DNA from: Pseudomonas delhiensis
Lineage (GTDB): Bacteria > Pseudomonadota > Gammaproteobacteria > Pseudomonadales > Pseudomonadaceae
DNA: 64,000 nt
Assembly: GCF_900187975.1 (NCBI RefSeq)
Contig: NZ_FZPC01000021.1
Coordinates: forward strand, 1 to 64,000
Reading direction: 5' to 3'
The notes beneath the pieces were generated by a model, which had not been told where the DNA came from, searched no databases, and worked only from the letters and a program-made list of their open reading frames with translations. Position numbers and translations under genes: made by a program. Position 1 is the first letter of the stretch. Each line of letters opens with the position of its first letter. This document shows, in pieces, positions 9,505-17,498 of the stretch.

Positions 9505-10629
9505 CTACGCCTGCCGATAGGGCAGCGCCGCCCTCGCCTCCTCGGCGTAGGCGCGGATGCCGGCGCGTTCCTGTTCGAGGAAGTCGGCCACCGCGGCGCG
9601 CAGGCCCGGGTGCCCGAGCTGGTGCCAGGAGCGCGTGAGCACCGGCTCGAAGCCGCGGACCAGCTTGTGCTCGCCCTGGGCGCCGGCGTCGAAGCGGCGC
9701 AGGCCGTTGACCAGCGCGTAGTCCAGGCCCTGGTAGAAGCAGGTCTCGAAGTGCAGGCGGTCGTACTCCGCCAGGCAGCCCCAGTAGCGCCCGTAGAGGG
9801 TGTCGCCGTCCACCAGGCTGAAAGCCATGGCCACCGGCCGGCCGTTCCGGCGGGCGAAGACCACGCGGATCATCGCGCCCATGCGCTCGGCCAGCAGGCT
9901 GAAGAACTCCCGCGTCAGGTACGGCGCCTGGCCGCGCACCTCGTAGGTGCTGGCGTAGCAGGCGTAGACGAAGTCCCAGTCGGCCTCGGCCAGCTCGGGG
10001 CCTTCCATCCAGCGGAACTCCATGCCCTGCCCGGCCACCTGCTCGCGCTCCTTGCGCAGTTGCTTGCGCTTGCGCGAGGCCAGGGCGTCGAGGAAATCCT
10101 GGAAGTCCCGGTAGCCGCGGTTGAACCAGTGGTACTGGCAGCCCAGGCGCTCCAGCCAGCCGCCCTGCGCGGCGATCAGGCCGTCAGCGCGCGGGTCGGT
10201 GAAGTTCACGTGCACGCCGGACCAGACGCCTTCCGCGGTGCCCTCGGCCAGCACGCCCAGCAGTTCGGCGATGCCATCGTCCGTGCCGAGCAGGCGCGCG
10301 CCGCTCACCGGCGAGAAGGGCACGCCCACCAGCAGCTTGGGGTAGTAGCGGATGCCGGCGCGCTGGCAGGCGTCCGCCCAGCCCCAGTCGAACACGTATT
10401 CGCCATAGGAATGCGCCTTCACGTAGGCCGGCAGGGCCGCGCGCAGCCGCCCAGCGTCGTCGAGCAGCACGTGGTGCGCCGTGCGCCAGCCGGTGCGCGC
10501 GGTGACGCTGCCGCTGTCCTCCAGGCTGGCGAGGAAGGCGTGGCGCAGGAACGGCTGGGCGTCCGGCAGCAGGGCGTCCCACTGTCCGGGCGCGAGGTCG
10601 CCGAGGCGGGAAAGTCTGTGGATAGGCAT
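9505..10629 (-). CDS. FemAB/GNAT-like acyltransferase (DUF482 family)
   Basis: A 374-residue cytoplasmic protein of the FemAB-like family formerly called DUF482. Recognisable segments are HVNFTDPRADGLI, FNRGYRDFQDFLDALASRK, the basic KRKQLRKERE helix, and the C-terminal GAQGEHKLVRGFEPVLTRS, which is highly conserved in this family. Relatives are annotated as N-acetyltransferases or peptidoglycan-type aminoacyltransferases, but the reaction is not established. It is transcribed leftward, alone; its start at 10629 is 210 bases from the divergent small gene at 10840. Confidence 0.82.
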   Translation of the reverse strand: MPIHRLSRLGDLAPGQWDALLPDAQPFLRHAFLASLEDSGSVTARTGWRTAHHVLLDDAGRLRAALPAYVKAHSYGEYVFDWGWADACQRAGIRYYPKLLVGVPFSPVSGARLLGTDDGIAELLGVLAEGTAEGVWSGVHVNFTDPRADGLIAAQGGWLERLGCQYHWFNRGYRDFQDFLDALASRKRKQLRKEREQVAGQGMEFRWMEGPELAEADWDFVYACYASTYEVRGQAPYLTREFFSLLAERMGAMIRVVFARRNGRPVAMAFSLVDGDTLYGRYWGCLAEYDRLHFETCFYQGLDYALVNGLRRFDAGAQGEHKLVRGFEPVLTRSWHQLGHPGLRAAVADFLEQERAGIRAYAEEARAALPYRQA

Positions 10630-10839
10630 GCCGACAGTCTGGCGCCGGGCGCGACGGAAGAAAAGTGCCGCGACGCCCTTCGTCGCCCCGTCCTTGCGCG
10701 CCCGGCCCGCTGTTCTAAGGTGGGGTTACGCGAAAGCACAGGCCCCGCCCCCGGCGGGACAGCCACGCCAGAGCGGCGCGGCGCCTGGCGCCGGCAATGG
10801 CGCGGGCGGCGCCCCTGGCCCGACAGCGAGGTCCATTCC

Positions 10840-11091
10840 ATGCAAACCCTGCAATGCACCCATCGCGACTACACCATCATCGCCCGCGTCTTCGAGCACC
10901 CGGGACTGCCCACGCCCTATGCCGGCGGCTGCCAGATCATCGCCCCGGACGGACGCAGCACACGGCGCCAGCCGCTGCCGACGAAGATGGCCTTCCTCGC
11001 CGACCTGGACGCCGCGCAGCACGCCTCCATCGCCCACGGCAAGTGGCTGGTGGACCAGAGCCTGGACAGCGACCGCGACCTGTTCCACTAG
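10840..11091 (+). CDS. Conserved small protein of unknown function
   Basis: An 83-residue soluble protein starting MQTLQCTHRDYTIIARVFEH. It has no signal peptide or membrane segment and ends HGKWLVDQSLDSDRDLFH. Composition and codon use match neighbouring genes, and the ATG is the natural start in a longer, implausible arginine-rich open frame. It converges on agt1 with only 3 bases between the stops. I do not recognise a function. Confidence 0.6.
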   Translation: MQTLQCTHRDYTIIARVFEHPGLPTPYAGGCQIIAPDGRSTRRQPLPTKMAFLADLDAAQHASIAHGKWLVDQSLDSDRDLFH

Positions 11092-11094
11092 GCC

Positions 11095-12117
11095 TCAGTC
11101 GGCCAGGGCCTCACCCACCCCGTCCGGCTCGCCGAGCGGCCGCTGCAGGGCCAGGAACTGCTGCGCCGAGAGCCGCCAGGACTGCCCGGCGGCCCACTCG
11201 GCGCAGGCCTGGCGGTCCAGCAGCAGGGCGCGCCGGCAGGCCTTGCCCAGGTCGATATCGATGGCGCCGGTGACGCCGTCCTCCAGCACGTCCAGCGGGC
11301 CCGGCACCGGGAAGGCGGCCACCGGCGTACCGCACGCCAGGGCCTCGTACATCACCAGGCCGAGGGTGTCGGTGCGCGAGGGGAACACCAGCACGCTGGC
11401 CGCGCAATAGGCCTCGGCCAGCGCCTGGCCATGGCGGTAGCCGAGGAACTCCACCTGGGGATAACGTGCCTGCAGTTCGCTGCGCAGCGGGCCGTCACCT
11501 ACCACGCGCTTGAGGCCGGGCAGGTCCAGGCCGAGGAAGGCCTCCAGGTTCTTCTCCGGCGCCAGGCGCCCCACATAGAGGAACACCGGCCCCACGGCCG
11601 GCGCTGCGCCCGCCAGGAACTGCGTGGTGTCGACGCCCTTGCGCCACAACGCCAGGCCCTGCACGCCCCAGTCGGCGAAGGCGCCGCGCATGCGCTCGCT
11701 GCTTACCAGCACCGCCGCGCTGGGCCCATGGAAGCGGCGCAGCATTGCATAGCCGAAGGACAGCGGCAGCCAGGGCCAGCGGTTGTTCAGGTATTCCGGG
11801 AAGCGCGTGTGGATCGCCGTGGTGAAGGCCAGCCCGCGGCGCAGCAGCCAGCGCCGCGCGGCCCAGCCCAGCGGGCCCTCGGTGGCCAGGTGCACGCAGT
11901 CCGGGGCGAAGGCCTCGATGGCCGGGCCGACCTTCCACAGGTCCCAGGCCAGGGGGATTTCCGGGTAGCTCGGGCAGAGCCGGCTGCGGAACTCCGCGGG
12001 CGACAGCAGGCGCACCTGGTGCCCCATGGCTTGCAGCTCGGCCACCAGCGCGCGCAGGCTGGTCACCACGCCGTTCACCTGCGGCGCCCAGGCGTCGCTG
12101 ACGATCAGCAGCCTCAT
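11095..12117 (-). CDS. agt1: Lipid glycosyltransferase, GT4 family (Agt1-like)
   Basis: A 340-residue GT-B glycosyltransferase. The N-terminal acceptor domain begins MRLLIVSDAWAPQVNGVVTSL with the usual glycine-rich loop. The C-terminal nucleotide-sugar domain contains LYVGRLAPEKNLEAFL and the donor-site motif SRTDTLGLVMYEALACGTPV. Next to plcP, this is the pair that under phosphate starvation replaces phospholipids with glycolipids: Agt transfers a sugar (glucose in P. aeruginosa Agt1) to the diacylglycerol made by PlcP. The start overlaps the plcP stop by 4 bases (ATGA), so it is coupled to plcP and shares its Pho-box promoter. The exact sugar is an inference from the family. Confidence 0.85.
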   Translation of the reverse strand: MRLLIVSDAWAPQVNGVVTSLRALVAELQAMGHQVRLLSPAEFRSRLCPSYPEIPLAWDLWKVGPAIEAFAPDCVHLATEGPLGWAARRWLLRRGLAFTTAIHTRFPEYLNNRWPWLPLSFGYAMLRRFHGPSAAVLVSSERMRGAFADWGVQGLALWRKGVDTTQFLAGAAPAVGPVFLYVGRLAPEKNLEAFLGLDLPGLKRVVGDGPLRSELQARYPQVEFLGYRHGQALAEAYCAASVLVFPSRTDTLGLVMYEALACGTPVAAFPVPGPLDVLEDGVTGAIDIDLGKACRRALLLDRQACAEWAAGQSWRLSAQQFLALQRPLGEPDGVGEALAD

Positions 12118-12926
12118 GCCGCCGGCTCGACGGCGAGGGCCTCGCTGGCGCGCTGGAGCTGCTCGTCGGCCAGGCGGTAGAGCTGGATGCTGCCGTCCCA
12201 GTGCTCGATCAGCGCCGTGCAGGACTCCACCCAGTCGCCGCAGTTGAGGTACTCCACCTCGCCGATGCGGCGGATCTCGGCATGGTGGATGTGCCCGCAG
12301 ACCACGCCGTTCAGCCCGCGCTTGTGGACTTCATGGGCGATCGCCTCCTCGAAGTCGCTGATGAAGTTCACCGCGGTCTTCACCTTGTGCTTCAGGTACG
12401 CCGACAGCGACCAGTAGCCATAGCCGTAGCGGCTGCGCCAGTGGTTCAGCCAGCGGTTGAGGGTCAGGGTGAACTCGTAGGCGGAGTCGCCGAGGAACGC
12501 CAGCCAGCGGTGGTAGCGGGTGATGACGTCGAACTGGTCGCCGTGGATCACCAACAGGCGGCGGCCGTCGGCGGTGGTGTGCTCGATCTCGTCGACCAGG
12601 CGGATGTTGCCCAGCAGCAGGCTCGAGTAGCGGCGCAGGAACTCGTCGTGGTTGCCGGTGACGTAGATCACCTCGGTGCCGCGCTTGCTCATGGTCAGCA
12701 GGCGGCGGATCACATTAGTGTGCGCCTGCGGCCAGTAGATGCCGCCGCGCAGCTTCCAGCCGTCGATGATGTCGCCCACCAGGTAGATGCGCTCGGCGTG
12801 GTAGCGCTTGAGGAAGCCCGCCAGGTGCTCGGCCTGGCAGTCGCGCGTGCCCAGGTGGACGTCGGATATCCACAGGGTGCGCACCCGTTGTTTCTTGGTC
12901 GGCATCAGGCGTTGGGCGCTGGTCAT
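12114..12926 (-). CDS. plcP: PlcP-type phospholipase C, metallophosphoesterase
   Basis: A 270-residue calcineurin-like metallophosphoesterase with all metal motifs: SDVHLG (Asp22, His24), GDIIDGW (51-57), TGNHDE (Asn92, His93), HGDQFD (128-133) and GHIHHAE (211-217). It resembles LpxH, but this form, adjacent to a GT4 gene, is PlcP, which removes the head group of membrane phospholipids to give diacylglycerol when phosphate is short. The start MTSAQRLMPTKKQRV is chosen because GGAGG lies 7 bases before it and because a longer start at 12980 would lie inside the Pho box. An alternative reading as an LpxH paralogue is less likely given the regulation and neighbour. Confidence 0.88.
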   Translation of the reverse strand: MTSAQRLMPTKKQRVRTLWISDVHLGTRDCQAEHLAGFLKRYHAERIYLVGDIIDGWKLRGGIYWPQAHTNVIRRLLTMSKRGTEVIYVTGNHDEFLRRYSSLLLGNIRLVDEIEHTTADGRRLLVIHGDQFDVITRYHRWLAFLGDSAYEFTLTLNRWLNHWRSRYGYGYWSLSAYLKHKVKTAVNFISDFEEAIAHEVHKRGLNGVVCGHIHHAEIRRIGEVEYLNCGDWVESCTALIEHWDGSIQLYRLADEQLQRASEALAVEPAA

Positions 12927-12952
12927 GGGCGGCCTCCGGCGGGGTTTAGCCG

Positions 12953-13008
12953 ATTCTCCGGCCAGGGGGTGACCCGACAATGACGGCCGCGCGACAGTCC
13001 CGTGACAG
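12953..13008 (-). promoter_or_regulatory. Pho box array (four 11-bp-spaced repeats) and -10 of plcP-agt1
   Basis: Read on the minus strand there are four 7-base repeats at exactly 11-base intervals: CTGTCAC (13008-13002), CTGTCGC (12997-12991), CCGTCAT (12986-12980) and GGGTCAC (12975-12969). The PhoB consensus is two CTGTCAT repeats separated by 4 bases. Ten bases after the last repeat comes GAGAAT (12958-12953), 4 of 6 matches to a sigma-70 -10 box at the spacing typical of PhoB promoters, followed by the plcP start 26 bases later. Confidence 0.88.
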
Positions 13009-13050
13009 CCTGCGCCGCGCTAGACTGTGGGCCTGCCCCCGGAGCCCGCC

Positions 13051-13812
13051 ATGAGCCAGATCCTCTCCCTGCGCCGCTACAGCCACGAACACCTCGCCCA
13101 CAGCCACGACCACGCGCAGCTGGTCCTGGGCCTGTCCGGCGACCTGGAGTTCGAGGTCGCCGGCCTGGGCAGCCGCGTCACCCGCCAGCGCTTCGCCGTG
13201 GTCCCGCGCGGCACGCACCACGCCTGCGCCGCCCCCGGCGGCAGCCAGTGCCTGGTGTTCGACCTGGAGGACGAAGACCTGCTGCTGCGCGGCCTGGGCG
13301 ACCACGCCGAGAGCATCCGCCGCCTGCTGGAACGCCCCGCCGCCCTTGCCCTCAACCCGGCCCAGGGGCAACTGGTGCACTGGCTGGCCGCCAGCCCCCT
13401 GCAGGACCCGGTGATCGCCCGCCAGGGCGCCCTGCTGCTGCTCGCCAGCCTGGCCGGCATGCACGTCGCCGAGGCGCCGGCGCAGCTGCCGCTGGCCAGC
13501 CTGGACGCCTACATCGACCGCCACGCCGGGCACCCGCTGCAGGTCGCCGACCTGGCGCGCATCGCCGGGCTGTCGGCGGCGCGCTTCCACGCCCGGTTCC
13601 TCGCCGAGACCGGGCAGACGCCCATGGACTACGTGCGCCAGCGCCGCCTGCAACTGGGCCGCGAGCTGCTCGGCAGCACGCACCTGGCGGTGGGCGAGAT
13701 CGCCGCGCGGGTCGGCTATGCCTCGCAGAGCGCCTTCACCGCCGCCCTGGCCCGCCAGTTCGGCAGCACCCCGCGGCAGATCCGCCGCGAGGCGCGCGAC
13801 AATTCCCGCTAG
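13051..13812 (+). CDS. AraC-family transcriptional regulator
   Basis: A 253-residue regulator with an N-terminal cupin-like sensing domain (residues about 10-85; His-rich HSHDHAQLVLGLSG and VVPRGTHHACA) and a C-terminal pair of helix-turn-helix motifs (VADLARIAGLSAARFHARFLAETGQTP and VGEIAARVGYASQSAFTAALARQFG). It is divergent from plcP, and the same AraC gene lies between plcP and csaA in P. aeruginosa. The Pho-box array starts 43 bases from its ATG, so PhoB might also influence it. Its target is unknown. Confidence 0.87.
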   Translation: MSQILSLRRYSHEHLAHSHDHAQLVLGLSGDLEFEVAGLGSRVTRQRFAVVPRGTHHACAAPGGSQCLVFDLEDEDLLLRGLGDHAESIRRLLERPAALALNPAQGQLVHWLAASPLQDPVIARQGALLLLASLAGMHVAEAPAQLPLASLDAYIDRHAGHPLQVADLARIAGLSAARFHARFLAETGQTPMDYVRQRRLQLGRELLGSTHLAVGEIAARVGYASQSAFTAALARQFGSTPRQIRREARDNSR

Positions 13813-13874
13813 TCCGCCGACAGACAAAAGCCCCGCCACGCCCTAGACTGCCGCCATCATCAAGGAGATCAGCG

Positions 13875-14216
13875 ATGTCGGCAGACACCATCGAGTGGCA
13901 GGACTTCGAGCGCGTCGAACTGCGCGTGGGCACCATCGTCCACGCCGAACCCAACGTGAAGGCGCGCAAGCCGGCGTACATTCTCCAGGTCGACCTCGGC
14001 CCGTTGGGGCTGAAGACCTCCAGCGCGCAGGTCACCGCGCACTACGCCATTGAGGAACTGCTCGGGCGCCAGGTCCTGTGCGTCTGCAACTTCGCCCCCA
14101 AGTCCATCGCCGGGGTGCGCTCCGAGGTGCTGGTGACCGGCGCCTACGACAGCGACGACAAGGTGGTGCTGGCCGGCTTCGACAAGCCGCTGCCCAACGG
14201 CGCGCGCCTGGCCTGA
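13875..14216 (+). CDS. csaA: CsaA, tRNA-binding-domain chaperone-like protein
   Basis: A 113-residue single OB-fold (tRNA_bind) protein. Diagnostic stretches are FERVELRVGTIVHAEPNVKA, ILQVDLGPLGLKTSSAQ and RQVLCVCNFAPKSIAGVRSEV. CsaA homologues bind tRNA as dimers and were linked to protein export in Bacillus; the role in Pseudomonas is not settled. The start is at 13875 with AAGGAGATC upstream. Open reading continues upstream only through the AraC gene in another frame. Confidence 0.9.
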   Translation: MSADTIEWQDFERVELRVGTIVHAEPNVKARKPAYILQVDLGPLGLKTSSAQVTAHYAIEELLGRQVLCVCNFAPKSIAGVRSEVLVTGAYDSDDKVVLAGFDKPLPNGARLA

Positions 14217-14267
14217 GGCCTTCCATCGCCAGGCGACTGGCCCCCCGGCATCCACGATAGAGAAACA

Positions 14268-15131
14268 ATGCGCGTTCCCCGACTGACACCCCGCTCGGCC
14301 CTGGTGGGCCTGCACGTAGGCGCCCTGATGTTCGGCCTGAGCGGCATCTTCGGCAAACTCATCCTCGCCGCCCCGCTGGTGATCGTCTTCGGCCGCGCGC
14401 TGTTCGGCCTGCTGGCCCTGGGCGGCGCCTTCGCCGGGCACCTGGCCGCGCAACCGCGGCCGGGCCTGCGCCAGGCCGCCGCGCTGGCCGGCAGCGGGCT
14501 GCTGCTGTGCGCCCACTGGCTGACCTTCTTCCTGGCGGTGAAGGTGGGCAACGTCGCCGTGGCCACCCTCGGCTTCGCCAGTTTCCCGGCCTTCACCGTG
14601 CTGCTGGAAGGGCTGCTGTTCCGCGAACGCATCCGCCGCGCCGAGTACCTGGTGGTGGGCCTGGTGTGCCTGGGCCTGGTGCTGGTGACGCCGAACCTGG
14701 ACTTCAGCCAGGGCGCCACCGCCGGGCTGTTCTGGGGCATCGCCTCGGGCCTGCTGTTCGCCCTGCTGTCGCTGGCCAACCGCGCCAGCGTGCGCGGGCT
14801 GGACCCGATCCTCTCGGCCTTCGCCCAGAACCTCACCATCGTCCTGTGCCTGGCGCCGCTGGCCGTGTTCGAGCTGCCCGCGGTGCGCGCGCTGGACTGG
14901 CTGTGGCTGGTGCTGCTGGGGGTGCTGTGCACGGGGGTGGCGCACAGCCTGTTCGTCGCCAGCCTGCAGTTGATCAAGGCACGCACCGCGGCGGTGATCT
15001 TCGCCCTGGAGCCGGTCTACGGCATCGCCTTCGCCGCCGTGCTGTTCGGCGAACAGCCGAGCCTGCGCATGCTGGCCGGCGGCGCGCTGATCATCTTCGC
15101 CACCTTCCTCAGCGCGCGCAGCGCAACCTAG
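14268..15131 (+). CDS. EamA-family permease
   Basis: A 287-residue inner-membrane protein with about ten hydrophobic segments in two repeated halves, starting MRVPRLTPRSALVGLHVGAL. The first half has FGRALFGLLALGG and FFLAVKVGNVAVATLGFASF, and the second ends with EPVYGIAFAAVLFGEQPS, the conserved EamA end motif. The substrate is unknown. It follows csaA by 51 bases and is probably co-transcribed with it. Confidence 0.85.
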   Translation: MRVPRLTPRSALVGLHVGALMFGLSGIFGKLILAAPLVIVFGRALFGLLALGGAFAGHLAAQPRPGLRQAAALAGSGLLLCAHWLTFFLAVKVGNVAVATLGFASFPAFTVLLEGLLFRERIRRAEYLVVGLVCLGLVLVTPNLDFSQGATAGLFWGIASGLLFALLSLANRASVRGLDPILSAFAQNLTIVLCLAPLAVFELPAVRALDWLWLVLLGVLCTGVAHSLFVASLQLIKARTAAVIFALEPVYGIAFAAVLFGEQPSLRMLAGGALIIFATFLSARSAT

Positions 15132-15568
15132 GGCGTTATGCGCCGGATCGCGGACAGAGTCCTACCCTGCCACCGCTGTCCCACCTGTAGGAGCGCGCCC
15201 TGCGCGCGATTCGCGGGCAGGGCCCGCTCCTACAATGGGGCGAGATGGGAGACGCGAATTTCGATCCAGTCACTCCCGCGAACGACATAGCCCAAAAGAC
15301 AGTTGCTCCTACATTCCAGGGAAGCACGGGTGTAGGACTCCGTCCGCGATTGGACTCACCGGCCACGCCAGACGCCCCAGTGGCACGGCCTTGGACCTGC
15401 TCTTCGTAGGAGCGAGCTTGCTCGCGAACCATCATTCCCAGCGCAAATAAGAAGGCCGCCTCGCAGCATGCGTAACCCGACTCCTTGCCCCGGGGAGGGA
15501 TTGCCAAGGACTCACCGCACGATTGCCTGCGAAGCGGCCTGTTCGGTCCGGCCCGGGGGCCGGTTGTT
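15132..15568. other. Intergenic repeats
   Basis: About 440 bases with no gene. It contains a REP palindrome (15186-15234), a TCCGTCCGCGATT fragment, and a copy of the second palindrome family CGTAGGAGCGAGCTTGCTCG (15405-15430). Confidence 0.6.
15186..15234 (+). repeat. REP palindrome
   Basis: A near-complete copy running from TGTAGGAGCGCGCCC to GGGCCCGCTCCTACA, of the family that surrounds the RAYT gene. Confidence 0.85.
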
Positions 15569-16059
15569 TCAGTTGATGCTGTAGCCACGCCCGTTCAGGC
15601 AGGCGCCCAGCGCCCGCCGGTAGGTGTCCGCCACGCCCGGTGCCGGCGCCTGGCTGGCCGCGGCCGGGTCGAAGCCGCTCTGGCCCACGGCCCAGGTGTG
15701 GCACTCGTAGCGGTCGCGGCTCTGCTGGTCGGGGGTCTGCCCGCGCGCCGGGTAGGCGATCACGTCATAGCTCACACCAGCCGGGGCCTGCTGCACCGCC
15801 GGCGGCGGCTCCACCACCACGTACTGGCGGCGGTCGGCATTCCACAGGTAGTAGGTGCCCGCGGCCACGAAGTAGAGCGCACTGCCGATCCACAGCGACC
15901 GCGCGTAATCCGGCAGGCCATGGCCATGCCCGGGCCCCAGTAGTGGCCAGGCCCACGCCCCGGCCCGGGACCGTAACCGGGCGGCCCGGCCACGGCGGCG
16001 GCCGACAGGCTCAGCGCCAGGGCAGCGGCGATCGACTTGAGCACGGCTTGCGACGACAT
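15569..16059 (-). pseudogene. Exported/membrane-anchored Pseudomonas protein, frameshifted
   Basis: Two frames together make one protein of about 163 residues. The first gives a signal peptide (MSSQAVLKSIAAALALSLSA) and a Gly/Pro-rich stretch to HYWGPG. The second continues with HGHGLPDYARSLWIGSALYF, a VVVEPPPAVQ linker and the C-terminal YECHTWAVGQSGFDP motif common to a family of Pseudomonas envelope proteins. The switch needs one extra base and falls in the run GCCCGGGCCCC (15928-15938), so a one-base deletion, real or an assembly error, explains it. GGAGG lies before the ATG at 16059. Function unknown. Confidence 0.75.
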
Positions 16060-16187
16060 CTTGATTGCACCTCCGGACACGGGCGCCCGAGCGCCCGCCT
16101 TTCATGGTGCCTATCATCGCCGTTCCGCCGGCCGTTGGTTGTCAGCACTTGGTAAAGACTGGGTAAAACAGCCGATACATCGCCCGC
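16042..16187. repeat. Left copy of an imperfect direct repeat around the DUF1493 cassette
   Basis: It includes the 5' end of the frameshifted gene (CTTGATTGCA at 16060-16069) and an exact 24-mer starting TAAAACAGCCGATACATCGC (16164-16187). Both blocks recur in the same order at 17401-17484, there with about 60 fewer bases between them. Confidence 0.75.
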
Positions 16188-16231
16188 GGGCGCGAATCAC
16201 GGTGAATGGGAGTGCAACCGGCGCGTAGGTA

Positions 16232-16669
16232 TCATCTGCGGATGACGAACCCCTTCACCGGCAACTCCTCCGTCCGCTCGTAGAGCCTCTCGCTCCGCCA
16301 TTGGGCCGATTCGAATACCGCCTGGCACCATTTCTTCGTCAGGGCCGCCTGGTAGAGCATGCCGAACGTGAAGGCCCTGCTGCCCCGGCGCTCCTTGTCT
16401 TTCGGCCTTCTGTGGAAGAAAGGGCCGAAGCCTTCCGGGTGGAAGTAGCGCAAGCAATCGTATTCGGTGATATCCACCTGGAAATGCTGGAAAAAAGGGG
16501 GAACCAGGTCATTGGAGTCATCGCCGTCGACACCCAGGTCCTGATTGATCCGGGTCGCGAAATTGAGCGTCTCGAAGTCCCTTTTTCCGAAGCCGAGGTT
16601 CTCCTGATAGAAAATCACCACTTCGTCCAGCAGCTTTCTATCTATAGGCAGCTCGGGCAACGTATTCAA
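16232..16669 (-). CDS. DUF1493-family protein
   Basis: A 145-residue soluble protein starting MNTLPELPIDRKLLDEVVIF. The segment INQDLGVDGDDSNDLVPPFF, with an acyl-carrier-like DxxD stretch, and YFHPEGFGPFF match the DUF1493 family of small proteins found in enterobacteria and pseudomonads. Function is not known. Its start overlaps the stop of the next gene by 4 bases (ATGA). Base composition is clearly lower in GC than the flanks, which suggests horizontal acquisition. Confidence 0.72.
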   Translation of the reverse strand: MNTLPELPIDRKLLDEVVIFYQENLGFGKRDFETLNFATRINQDLGVDGDDSNDLVPPFFQHFQVDITEYDCLRYFHPEGFGPFFHRRPKDKERRGSRAFTFGMLYQAALTKKWCQAVFESAQWRSERLYERTEELPVKGFVIRR

Positions 16670-17100
16670 AAGAACCTGTCCTCCGCCGAGACAAGCGAGT
16701 CGTACTTCCTGACGATCTTATATGCGATTGTCCCGATCTCAGCCACGGTATAAGCCCAGCCTGCAACTGGGACAGCTCTAGCTATGAATGCGCCCACACT
16801 TCTCGTGTAGGCGACTCTGGGCGGCCCCCAGCCTGTCAGGGTGGGCAACCGCAAATTGCCGGGAAACCGTTTCTTTTTCAGCACACGCCTCAGATGCAGC
16901 GACAGCAGGCTCGTATTCGGTGTAGTACCCGCGAGCTTTCCACGGGGCGGTGCCACGATATTCATACCACCGACAATGGCCAAGGCAGCGGCGACGTCAT
17001 CAAGTCCCAGTTCTTCCAATGTCGTTTCAATCGCGATGGTCCAGAACAGATCCGTCGCGGTAAAACCACACTCGCCCGCATAGCAATATATTCTGCTCAT
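16666..17100 (-). CDS. STM2901-family-like protein with membrane-associated C-terminus
   Basis: A 144-residue protein starting MSRIYCYAGECGFTATDLFW. It carries TLEELGLDDVAAALAIVGGMNIVAPPRGK and a C-terminal hydrophobic stretch (SVGAFIARAVPVAGWAYTVAEIGTIAY) that could span or lie on the membrane. It looks like the STM2901 family, which I recall next to DUF1493 genes in Salmonella; function unknown. AGGGAG lies 7 bases before the ATG at 17100; a GTG 6 bases upstream is the alternative. Both its ends overlap neighbouring frames by ATGA. Confidence 0.65.
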   Translation of the reverse strand: MSRIYCYAGECGFTATDLFWTIAIETTLEELGLDDVAAALAIVGGMNIVAPPRGKLAGTTPNTSLLSLHLRRVLKKKRFPGNLRLPTLTGWGPPRVAYTRSVGAFIARAVPVAGWAYTVAEIGTIAYKIVRKYDSLVSAEDRFF

Positions 17101-17216
17101 CTGCACGCTCCCTGCGCATCGGCCCCGCCTGCCACAATGCCGGCCAGGCCTCGATAGGTACCTTCCTTCGACTCAAGCCAGCCGCCATCCTTCTGCAGAT
17201 ACTCCTCGAGTGCCAC
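17097..17216 (-). CDS. Possible 39-residue ORF or gene remnant coupled to the STM2901-like gene
   Basis: A short frame begins at GTG 17216 behind a good GAGGAG (6-base spacing), encodes MALEEYLQKDGGWLESKEG and 20 more residues, and ends at a TGA that overlaps the next start as ATGA. The same frame is open further upstream after one in-frame TGA (17235-17237) into a hydrophobic stretch, so it may instead be the tail of a decayed larger gene. Function unknown. Confidence 0.4.
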   Translation of the reverse strand: MALEEYLQKDGGWLESKEGTYRGLAGIVAGGADAQGACR

Positions 17217-17400
17217 GCTCAACTCCTCGGTCAGTCAATCCGCGACGACAACTAACACAAGAAAATCCAGTACGCGGACGAAACCTGACCTCAGGAAGAA
17301 TCCCGCAACCAATAGAGAAATGAGCGAAGCCTCAGGCAGCGCTCCCCCTACAACTGCACCGAATCTGGAGGTTGTCGAGGGCTTGCCCAGGCGTCCTGAA

Positions 17401-17484
17401 CACAGCTTGCGACGGCAAGCTTGATTGCAGTACCGGGCACAGATGGCCGCCTGCACTGGATAAAACAGCCGATACATCGCCCGC
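17401..17484. repeat. Right copy of the imperfect direct repeat around the DUF1493 cassette
   Basis: It matches 16042-16069 at 17401-17429 with a few differences (the start codon of the frameshifted gene is lost in this copy) and has the exact 24-mer beginning TAAAACAGCCGATACATCGC at 17461-17484. Confidence 0.75.
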
Positions 17485-17498
17485 CAGCGCGGGCGATG
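17461..17498 (-). terminator. Terminator-like hairpin after the semialdehyde dehydrogenase gene
   Basis: A perfect 10-bp stem, CATCGCCCGC (17475-17484) and GCGGGCGATG (17489-17498), with a 4-base loop. On the minus strand a TTTT run follows about 9 bases later. It lies 17 bases past the stop of the leftward dehydrogenase gene. Confidence 0.6.

Noticed and set aside
15928..15938. Programmed ribosomal frameshift in the Gly/Pro-rich protein gene
   Set aside because: There is no classical slippery heptamer or downstream pseudoknot pattern; a simple base deletion or sequencing error in a G/C run is more likely.
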